Positions 56,713-64,000 of a stretch of 64,000 bases of DNA are shown piece after piece. Position 1 is the stretch's first letter, and the number at the start of each line of letters is the position of its first letter. The stretch is from Aureimonas ureilytica DSM 18598 = NBRC 106430 (lineage in GTDB: Bacteria; Pseudomonadota; Alphaproteobacteria; Rhizobiales; Rhizobiaceae), in assembly GCF_000382705.1 (NCBI RefSeq), contig NZ_ARQE01000005.1:62001-126000 (forward strand). The letters are read 5' to 3'. Made by a program: the position numbers and the translations under genes. The notes under the pieces are model-generated. The model saw only the letters and a program-made list of their open reading frames with translations, ran no database searches and was not told where the DNA came from.

Positions 56713-57600
56713 ATGGCCTCTCCTCGCGTCGTCTTTCCCAACAAGGTGCTGCCCTATCTCCTGCTCGCACCGCAGATCGCGCTGACGCTGGTCTTCTTCT
56801 ACTGGCCGAGCGCGCAGGCGCTCTACCAGTCGACCCTGCGCGAGGACGCCTTCGGGCTCGCCACCGAATTCGTCGGGCTCGCGAACTTCCAGGCCGTGCT
56901 GTCCGATCCGAACTATCTGCATTCGCTTCGGGTGACGCTGGTCTTCAGCTTCGCGACGGCGGCGCTCGCCATGGGCCTGTCGCTCTTTCTCGCCTCGGCG
57001 GCCGAGACGGTCGTGCGTGGCAAGGGCATCTACCGCACGCTCCTGATCTGGCCCTATGCGGTGGCGCCCGCCGTCGCGGGCCTTCTCTGGCTCTTCATGT
57101 TCAGCCCGACCATGGGCACCTTCGCCTATATGCTGCGGGCCACCGGCTACAATTGGGACCCGCTCCTCAACGGCGATCAGGCCATGGTCATGGTGGTGGT
57201 CGCGGCAGCCTGGAAGCAGATCAGCTACAATTTCCTGTTCTTCGTCGCGGCGCTCCAGTCCGTGCCCCGCTCCCTGATCGAGGCCGCCGCCATCGACGGC
57301 GCGCGCGGCCCCAAGCGCTTCTGGACGATCGTCTTCCCGCTGATCGCGCCGACCAGTTTCTTTCTTCTGGTGGTGAACTGCGTCTACGCCTTTTTCGACA
57401 CGTTCGGCATCATCCATGCCGTGACGGGCGGCGGGCCCGCCAAGGCGACCGAAACGCTGGTCTACAAGGTCTATAACGACGGCTTCGTGAATCTCGACCT
57501 CGGCTCCTCGGCGGCCCAGTCCGTGATCCTCATGGCGATCGTGATCGCCCTCACCGCCGTCCAGTTCCGTTTCGTCGAGCGCAAGGTTCATTACGCCTGA
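56713..57600 (+). CDS. ugpA: glycerol-3-phosphate ABC transporter permease
   Basis: A 295-residue permease with six predicted helices (residues about 12-290). The coupling loop is [15 protein letters not shown], and [16 protein letters not shown] is the MalF-family mark. Its stop overlaps the ugpE start by one base (TGATG). Ribosome site weak. Confidence 0.94.
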   Translation: MASPRVVFPNKVLPYLLLAPQIALTLVFFYWPSAQALYQSTLREDAFGLATEFVGLANFQAVLSDPNYLHSLRVTLVFSFATAALAMGLSLFLASAAETVVRGKGIYRTLLIWPYAVAPAVAGLLWLFMFSPTMGTFAYMLRATGYNWDPLLNGDQAMVMVVVAAAWKQISYNFLFFVAALQSVPRSLIEAAAIDGARGPKRFWTIVFPLIAPTSFFLLVVNCVYAFFDTFGIIHAVTGGGPAKATETLVYKVYNDGFVNLDLGSSAAQSVILMAIVIALTAVQFRFVERKVHYA

Positions 57601-58448
57601 TGGTCGAACAGCGCCCCCTCGCCCGGGCTTTCGCCCATCTCGTCCTGATCCTCGGCGTCCTCATCGTCGCCTTCCCGATCTACTATACGTTCGTCGCCTC
57701 GACGCAGACGCTCCAGACCATTCTCTCGCCGCCCCTGCCGCTGACGCCCGGCGGAGAGTTCGCCGACAATTACGGCACGGCGCTGTTTTCGGGCGTCAGT
57801 CAGATCGGCGGCGTCAGCATCGCGCGGCTCCTGTGGAACACCGCCGTGGTGGCGACCGCCATCGCGGTCGGCAAGATCGTGATCTCGATCCTCTCGGCCT
57901 TCGCCATCGTCTATTTCCGCTTTCCCGGCCGGATGGTGGCCTTCTGGCTGATCTTCATCACGCTGATGCTGCCGGTGGAAGTGCGCATCCTGCCGACCTA
58001 CAAGGTGATCGTCGATCTCGGCCTGATCGACACCTATACGGGCCTCACGCTGCCGCTCATGGCCTCGGCCACGGCCACCTTCCTGTTCCGCCAGTTCTTC
58101 ATGACGATCCCGGCCGAGCTGGTGGAGGCCGCGCGCATCGACGCGGCGGGTCCGCTGCGCTTCCTGCGCGACATCCTGATCCCGCTCTCTAAGACCAATA
58201 TCGCGGCGCTCTTCGTGATCCTCTTCATCTATGGCTGGACGCAGTATCTCTGGCCGCTTCTGATCACGAACGACAATTCGATGAACACGATCGTCATTGC
58301 GTTGAAGAAGATGGTCTCCTTCGCCGACGCCGAAACTCCGTGGAACCTCGTCATGGTCACCGCGATCTTCGCCATCCTTCCCCCGGTCCTTGTCGTGGTG
58401 CTCATGCAGCGCTGGTTCGTCAAGGGACTGGTCGAGTCCGAGAAGTAA
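57600..58448 (+). CDS. ugpE: glycerol-3-phosphate ABC transporter permease
   Basis: A 282-residue permease partner of UgpA. It has the MalG-type coupling segment [17 protein letters not shown] and the N-terminal helix with the [14 protein letters not shown] loop. UgpA and UgpE form the membrane channel for glycerol-3-phosphate. It is followed 4 bp later by ugpC. Confidence 0.94.
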   Translation: MVEQRPLARAFAHLVLILGVLIVAFPIYYTFVASTQTLQTILSPPLPLTPGGEFADNYGTALFSGVSQIGGVSIARLLWNTAVVATAIAVGKIVISILSAFAIVYFRFPGRMVAFWLIFITLMLPVEVRILPTYKVIVDLGLIDTYTGLTLPLMASATATFLFRQFFMTIPAELVEAARIDAAGPLRFLRDILIPLSKTNIAALFVILFIYGWTQYLWPLLITNDNSMNTIVIALKKMVSFADAETPWNLVMVTAIFAILPPVLVVVLMQRWFVKGLVESEK

Positions 58449-58452
58449 CCCC

Positions 58453-59505
<1,053 letters not shown>

Positions 59506-59693
59506 CGCGTCCTGGACGAGGGCGGCTTTGCGAGCCGGCGGCGCGTCATCCGGCCCGCCTCGCTGCCGGGACATGCCGAGATCGGATCGGCGTTCGATCG
59601 ACGCCCTTTCGATCGCACCGCGCGACGCGGGCTTCCTATCTTGCCAGGGCGGCCCATTGAAGCATACCTCTCCGGCGGAATGGAGGGCATGGA

Positions 59694-60647
59694 ATGGGGC
59701 GCTCATTGGGCGAAGAGACATCGCGCTTGGATATCGCCGCGAAAGCGGGATGGCTCTACTACGTCGCCGGCAAGACGCAGGAAGAGATCGCGCAGATCCT
59801 GAAGCTCTCCCGCCCGAGCGTCCAGCGGCTCGTGTCGCTCTCCATGAGCGCGGGGCTGGTCAAGATGCGGATCGACCATCCGATCAGCTCCTGCATGGAA
59901 CTGGCGGACGAGTTGAAGGCGAAATTCGGCCTGTCCTTCGCCGAGGTGACGCTGAGCGACCCGACCTCCGCGTCCACCGTTCTCGGCATCGCCGAGGCCT
60001 GCGCCAGCGAGATGGAGCGGCGCCTGTCGGTCGGCGAACCGACCGTGCTGGCGGTCGGCACCGGGCGAACCTTGAAGGAGGCGGTCAAGCGCATGCCCTC
60101 CATGCATTGCCCGCAGCATCGCATCGTGTCGCTGGCGGGCAATGTCGGGCTGGACGGGTCTGCCTCGGTCTACAACGTCGTCTTCTCCATGGCCGACAAA
60201 GTTCAGGCGCCGCACTATCCCATGCCGGTGCCCGTGGTCGCTTCCTCGCCCAAGGAGCGCACGCTCCTTCACGAGTTGAGCGGCGTGCGCTCGACGCTGC
60301 AACTGGCGATGGACGCGCAAAGCGCCTTTGTCGGCATCGGCGATGTCGGGCCGCAGGCGCCGCTCGTGCTCGACGGCTACATCACGCCGGACGAAGTGAC
60401 GGAGGTGCAGAAGGCCGGAGCCGTGGGAGAAATCTGCGGCTGGCTCTACGATGCCGGGGGCACGATCCTCGACTGCGCCTTCAACGCCCGCGTCGCCAGC
60501 GTGCCGATCCCCTCGGTCGACCGCTGCGAAGTGATCGCCGTCGCGATGGGTCCCGCCAAGAAGCCGGCGCTCGCGGCTGCGCTCGGCCGCCTCGTCAACG
60601 GCGTCATCACGGACGAGCGAACCGCGCGGTCTCTCCTCGGGCGGTAA
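59694..60647 (+). CDS. SorC/DeoR-type sugar-binding transcriptional regulator
   Basis: A 317-residue regulator. The N-terminal helix-turn-helix is in GKTQEEIAQILKLSRPSVQRL; the C-terminal sugar-binding domain has LAVGTGRTLKEAV, VSLAGNVG and GIGDVG, typical of SorC family. Polyol-operon regulators of rhizobia have the same type. It lies 394 bp before smoE on the same strand and probably acts on the direct repeats at 60989-61020. GGAGGG precedes ATG 59694. Confidence 0.88.
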   Translation: MGRSLGEETSRLDIAAKAGWLYYVAGKTQEEIAQILKLSRPSVQRLVSLSMSAGLVKMRIDHPISSCMELADELKAKFGLSFAEVTLSDPTSASTVLGIAEACASEMERRLSVGEPTVLAVGTGRTLKEAVKRMPSMHCPQHRIVSLAGNVGLDGSASVYNVVFSMADKVQAPHYPMPVPVVASSPKERTLLHELSGVRSTLQLAMDAQSAFVGIGDVGPQAPLVLDGYITPDEVTEVQKAGAVGEICGWLYDAGGTILDCAFNARVASVPIPSVDRCEVIAVAMGPAKKPALAAALGRLVNGVITDERTARSLLGR

Positions 60648-60967
60648 CCTCCCTCGACGCAAAGAGCGTTCGCCGAAGAAACGGCGCGACATGCCGGGCG
60701 CGCCGCTCCCGGCCGGCATGGAAACCTGCGCCTGACATGGCCCGGCGGAACGCCACGCCGACAAGCCGAGCACCGTCGCGCGAGACGAGCTTCGTTTCTC
60801 CGCCCGACACGCCTTGCGACCTCCCCTCCCTGCAAAACCATCCCCCAGCCGACGCCCTCTGCAGCCAACCCCGCCTCCACAGCGGGGCAGGCCGAATGCT
60901 GCCCTGCAGCACGCGTCGAAGGAGCGTGGACATGTCGCGGCGACAAAGCGCGGGAACGGAGCGACGC

Positions 60968-60996
60968 TTGACAGTCCGTTCAACATCCTGAACAAT
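60968..60996 (+). promoter_or_regulatory. promoter of the smoEFG operon
   Basis: Consensus -35 TTGACA (60968-60973), 17-bp spacer, -10 AACAAT (60991-60996). Transcription should begin near 61003. The first operator repeat covers the -10. Confidence 0.65.
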
Positions 60997-61020
60997 TGCT
61001 CTCGACCTGATCAATTGCTC
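60989..61020 (+). promoter_or_regulatory. two direct repeats, putative SorC operator
   Basis: TGAACAATTGCTC (60989-61001) and TGATCAATTGCTC (61008-61020) match at 12 of 13 positions, start to start 19 bp apart. CAATTG is itself palindromic. One copy overlaps the -10 and the other the start of transcription; a repressor bound here would block the promoter. Confidence 0.65.
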
Positions 61021-61041
61021 AGGGGTCTTTGGGAGGACAAC

Positions 61042-62355
61042 ATGGGTTTTCGGCACGTACTGGCGGCCGCGGTCTCCACGCTTGCGCTGGCGGGATCGGC
61101 GAACGCGGAAACGCTCACGATCGGCACCGTCAACAACAATGACATGATCGTCATGCAGAGCCTGACGGGCGAGTTCACCAAGGCTCACCCGGATATCCAG
61201 GTGAACTGGGTGACGCTCGAGGAGAACGTGCTGCGCCAGCGCGTCACCACCGACATCGCCACCAAGGGCGGCCAGTTCGACATCATGACGATCGGCACCT
61301 ACGAGGTTCCGATCTGGTCCGGCAAGGGCTGGCTCGCGCCGCTCGAGGCGCTCGGCCCGGACTACGATGCCGACGACCTCCTGCCGCCGATCCGCTCGGC
61401 GCTCTCGACCGACGGCAAGCTCTATGCGGCTCCGTTCTACGCCGAGAGCGTGATGACCATGTACCGCAAGGACCTTCTGGAGAAGGCCGGCCTGACCATG
61501 CCGGAAAAGCCGACCTGGGCCTTCATCGCGGAAGCCGCGGAGAAGATGACCGACAAGTCGGCCGGCGTTTACGGCATCTGCCTGCGCGGCAAGGCCGGCT
61601 GGGGCGAGAACATGGCCTTCCTCGGCAACATGGCCCGCTCCTTCGGCGCCAATTATTTCGACGCCGGCTGGAAGCCGCAGTTCGAGAGCGAGGGCTGGAA
61701 GAAGGCCGTCTCCCTCTATGTCGATCTCATGACCAAATACGGCCCTCCGGGCGCGGCGTCCAACGGCTTCAACGAGACGCTCTCGCTGTTCGGCCAGGGC
61801 AAGTGCGGCATGTGGATGGATGCCACGGTCGCCGCTTCCTTCGTGACGGACCCCAAGCAGAGCCAGGTGCCCGACAAGGTGGGCTTCGCCCCGGCCCCCT
61901 GCGGCATCGACAACTGCCCCAATGAGGGCGCGAACTGGCTCTGGGCCTGGTCGCTCGCCATCCCCGCTTCGTCGCAGAAGAAGGAAGCCGCCGAGACCTT
62001 CGTCTCCTGGGCGACCTCCAAGGCCTATCTCGATCTCGTCGCCAAGGAAAAGGGCCTCGCCAACGTGCCTCCCGGCACGCGCCAGTCGCTCTACAAGAAC
62101 GCCGAGTATCTGAAGGCCGCGCCCTTCGCGCAGCAGACGCTGAACTCGATCGACAAGGCCAATCCGGCGATCACCGAAAACAAGCCCTATGTCGGCCTGC
62201 AGTTCGCCGCCATTCCCGAGTTCCAGGGTCTCGGCACGGCCGTCGGCCAGCAGATGGCGTCCGCCCTCTCGGGTTCGGTCACGGTGGATCAGGCGCTCGC
62301 CGCCGCGCAGGCCCAGGCGACCCGCGAAATGACGCGCGCCGGCTACATCAAGTAG
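61042..62355 (+). CDS. smoE: sorbitol/mannitol-type polyol ABC transporter binding protein
   Basis: A 437-residue exported protein with a signal peptide (cleavage near SANAE). It shows the SmoE/MtlE signature: TLTIGTVNNNDMIVMQ, WVTLEENVLRQRVTTDIATKGGQFD, TIGTYEVPIW. GGGAGGA lies just before ATG 61042. It captures hexitols in the periplasm for SmoF/SmoG. Confidence 0.92.
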   Translation: MGFRHVLAAAVSTLALAGSANAETLTIGTVNNNDMIVMQSLTGEFTKAHPDIQVNWVTLEENVLRQRVTTDIATKGGQFDIMTIGTYEVPIWSGKGWLAPLEALGPDYDADDLLPPIRSALSTDGKLYAAPFYAESVMTMYRKDLLEKAGLTMPEKPTWAFIAEAAEKMTDKSAGVYGICLRGKAGWGENMAFLGNMARSFGANYFDAGWKPQFESEGWKKAVSLYVDLMTKYGPPGAASNGFNETLSLFGQGKCGMWMDATVAASFVTDPKQSQVPDKVGFAPAPCGIDNCPNEGANWLWAWSLAIPASSQKKEAAETFVSWATSKAYLDLVAKEKGLANVPPGTRQSLYKNAEYLKAAPFAQQTLNSIDKANPAITENKPYVGLQFAAIPEFQGLGTAVGQQMASALSGSVTVDQALAAAQAQATREMTRAGYIK

Positions 62356-62372
62356 GCCCAAGGCCCCACGCC

Positions 62373-62395
62373 CCGGCCGGCTTCGCGCCGGCCGG
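62373..62395 (+). promoter_or_regulatory. intercistronic hairpin between smoE and smoF
   Basis: CCGGCCGGC and GCCGGCCGG pair over 9 bp around a 5-nt loop, 17 bp after the smoE stop. It probably protects the binding-protein mRNA and limits read-through. Confidence 0.5.
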
Positions 62396-62532
62396 CGGCC
62401 TGACCTGCGTCCGACCGCTCGGACCCATTCACCCATCAAGGCTCGCCGCTCGCGCGGCGCGCCGTCTCGGTCGCGCATTTTCCGATTGAAGTCCGCGCAT
62501 AGAACGCGGGCACGTCGCATGGGGAGGGAACT

Positions 62533-63396
62533 ATGGCGACAACGCACACGAAATCCGTCGCACGCTGGATGATGATGCCCTCGGTCGTGGCACTCTTCAT
62601 CTGGATGATCGTGCCGCTCGCTCTGACGCTCTACTTCTCCACGCTGCGCTATACCTATTACGACCCGCTGACGCCCTTTGTCGGCATCGAGAACTACAGC
62701 TACTTCCTGTCCGATCCGCGCTTCATCAGCGCCTTCCAGAACACGCTGATCCTCGTCGCGGGGGTTCTGGCGATCACCATGATCGGCGGCGTGCTGATCG
62801 CTCTTCTTCTCGATCAGGTCTTCTACGGGCAGACGGTGGTGCGGCTTCTCGTGCTCGCGCCCTTCTTCGTCATGCCGACCGTGGCGGCGCTGGTCTGGAA
62901 GAACATGATCATGAACCCGGTGAACGGCGTCGTCGCCTGGGCTCTCACCTCCGTCGGGCTGCAGCCGATCAACTGGCTGACCGACTATCCGCTTCTGTCG
63001 ATCATCATCATCGTCGCCTGGCAGTGGCTGCCCTTCGCGACCCTGATCCTCCTGACCGCGCTGCAATCGCTCTCGGAAGAGCAGAAGGAAGCCGCCGAAA
63101 TGGACGGCGCCGGGCCGATCGCCTCCTTCTTCTACATCACGCTGCCGCACATGAAGCGCGCGATCACCGTGGTGATCCTGATCCAGACGATCTTCCTTCT
63201 CTCGGTCTATGCCGAAATCTTCGTGACCACCGGCGGTGGCGAAGCCTCCTCCAACCTCCCCTTCCTGATCGCCTCGATCATCTCGCTGGAAGGCGATGTC
63301 GGAACGGCCTCCGCCGGCGCGATCGTCGCCGTCATCCTCGCCAATATCGTGTCGCTCTTCCTCGTCCGCCTCGTCGGCAAGAATCTGGAGGCCTGA
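62533..63396 (+). CDS. smoF: polyol ABC transporter permease
   Basis: A 287-residue MalF-type permease with six predicted helices. The coupling segment is QKEAAEMDGAGPIASFF, followed by the IFVTTGGGEA loop. GGGAGGG precedes ATG 62533. It lies between smoE and smoG. Confidence 0.92.
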   Translation: MATTHTKSVARWMMMPSVVALFIWMIVPLALTLYFSTLRYTYYDPLTPFVGIENYSYFLSDPRFISAFQNTLILVAGVLAITMIGGVLIALLLDQVFYGQTVVRLLVLAPFFVMPTVAALVWKNMIMNPVNGVVAWALTSVGLQPINWLTDYPLLSIIIIVAWQWLPFATLILLTALQSLSEEQKEAAEMDGAGPIASFFYITLPHMKRAITVVILIQTIFLLSVYAEIFVTTGGGEASSNLPFLIASIISLEGDVGTASAGAIVAVILANIVSLFLVRLVGKNLEA

Positions 63397-63399
63397 TCC

Positions 63400-64000
63400 A
63401 TGGCGCGCGCCGTCTCACCCCGCCGCAAGATTCTCGTGACGATCCTCGCCTGGACCGTCGGCTTCCTGATCTTCTTCCCGATCCTCTGGACGATCCTGAC
63501 CTCGTTCAAGCCCGAGATCGAAGCCATCGCGATCCCGCCGAAATTCGTCTTCTTCAACTGGACGACGGAGAACTACACCGCCATTCAGGAACAGCGGAAC
63601 TACTTCTCGTTCCTGATGAACTCGATCTACCTGTCGCTCGGCTCGACGCTGCTCGGCCTTCTCTTCGCGATCCCCGCCGCCTGGGCCATGGCCTTCTCGC
63701 CGACCAAGCGCACCAAGGACGTCCTCCTCTGGATGCTGTCCACCAAGATGATGCCGGCGGTCGGCGCGCTGGTGCCGATCACCATCCTGTTCCGCACGCT
63801 CGGCCTTCTCGACAGCCGCATCGGAATGATCGTCATCCTGGCGCTGATCAACCTGCCGATCGTGGTCTGGATGCTCTACACCTACTTCAAGGAAATCCCC
63901 GGCGAAATCCTCGAGGCGGCCCGCATGGACGGCGCCAACCTGCGCCAGGAGCTCTTCCGGGTCCTCGCCCCGATGGCCGTGCCCGGCATCGCCTCGACCA
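63400..64000 (+). CDS. smoG: polyol ABC transporter permease (3' end outside window)
   Basis: The first 200 codons of a MalG-type permease. The N-terminal helix (ILVTILAWTVGFLIFFP) and the coupling segment GEILEAARMDGANLRQELF are present, and the frame is still open at the right edge. It starts 3 bp after the smoF stop. smoK or a polyol dehydrogenase would be expected further right. Confidence 0.9.
   Translation, partial: MARAVSPRRKILVTILAWTVGFLIFFPILWTILTSFKPEIEAIAIPPKFVFFNWTTENYTAIQEQRNYFSFLMNSIYLSLGSTLLGLLFAIPAAWAMAFSPTKRTKDVLLWMLSTKMMPAVGALVPITILFRTLGLLDSRIGMIVILALINLPIVVWMLYTYFKEIPGEILEAARMDGANLRQELFRVLAPMAVPGIAST

Larger units (their letters stand above)
60648..61041 (+). other. 394-bp leader and control region of smoE
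   Basis: The region contains, in order, an 8-bp inverted repeat CATGCCGG/CCGGCATG (60690-60720) after the regulator gene, GC-rich sequence without a supported gene, and the promoter and operator described below at 60968-61020. Confidence 0.6.

Noticed and set aside
60607-63150. A long minus-strand open frame over the regulator 3' end, smoE and smoF
   Set aside because: It crosses a promoter and three real genes, has low-complexity Arg/Gly-rich translation, and has no motif.

Overview
The window is about two-thirds G+C and reads as a stretch of an alphaproteobacterial chromosome, most probably Hyphomicrobiales (Rhizobiales). UgpBAEC, SmoEFG, ChoX and BetC all have strongly rhizobial-looking sequences, ABC importers are very abundant, and a tandem glycine riboswitch precedes a D-amino-acid dehydrogenase. 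The genus cannot be fixed from this sequence. I saw no insertion sequence, prophage or CRISPR array. Base composition is even throughout.

0-9.8 kb, housekeeping and stress: the 3' part of a D-2-hydroxyacid dehydrogenase (its start lies left of the window), an autotransporter-like barrel protein, an Inh-type protease inhibitor, an esterase lipoprotein plus GNAT pair, KDPG aldolase (eda), trehalose synthesis (otsB-otsA), a small muramidase, and dadA behind a tandem glycine riboswitch. 10-20.8 kb, osmoprotection and efflux: choX-betC (choline uptake and choline-sulfate hydrolysis), a TfoX-like protein, an RND efflux pump with its adaptor, a three-gene quaternary-ammonium ABC importer lacking its own binding protein, and tRNA-Arg(CCG). 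21-24 kb: a LysR regulator divergent from a YeiH-type exporter, then a cupin.

24-28 kb: a LysR-controlled operon of a class III CoA-transferase, an acyl-CoA dehydrogenase and a TTC38-like TPR protein. 29-46.6 kb: a large divergent catabolic locus of about 17.6 kb. It is centred on a short control region (37.17-37.34 kb) with three 17-bp palindromes of one design. The leftward arm encodes a spermidine/putrescine-type ABC importer with a fused permease, an IclR regulator, an aldehyde dehydrogenase and a flavin-linked 2-hydroxyacid dehydrogenase. The rightward arm encodes a two-subunit CoA-transferase, a CaiB-type CoA-transferase, a TPP enzyme, a molybdopterin oxidoreductase, a class II aldolase, a PfkB kinase and an SDR. 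I cannot match this set to a named pathway; it is the best candidate here for an undescribed system.

46.7-59.5 kb, phosphorylated compounds: a LacI repressor divergent from an AfuABC-like importer that ends in an inositol-monophosphatase-family phosphatase, then a Na/Pi cotransporter with a PhoU-like tail, then the glycerol-3-phosphate importer ugpBAEC. One reading is import of a phosphorylated sugar or polyol, its cytoplasmic dephosphorylation, and handling of the released phosphate. 59.7-64 kb: a SorC-family regulator followed by the polyol importer smoE-smoF-smoG; smoG runs off the right edge.

Recurrent regulatory structure: GC-rich hairpins lie next to the binding-protein gene in all five ABC operons that have one. 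The dadA terminator is unusual because its T-run ends one base before the start codon of the next gene.
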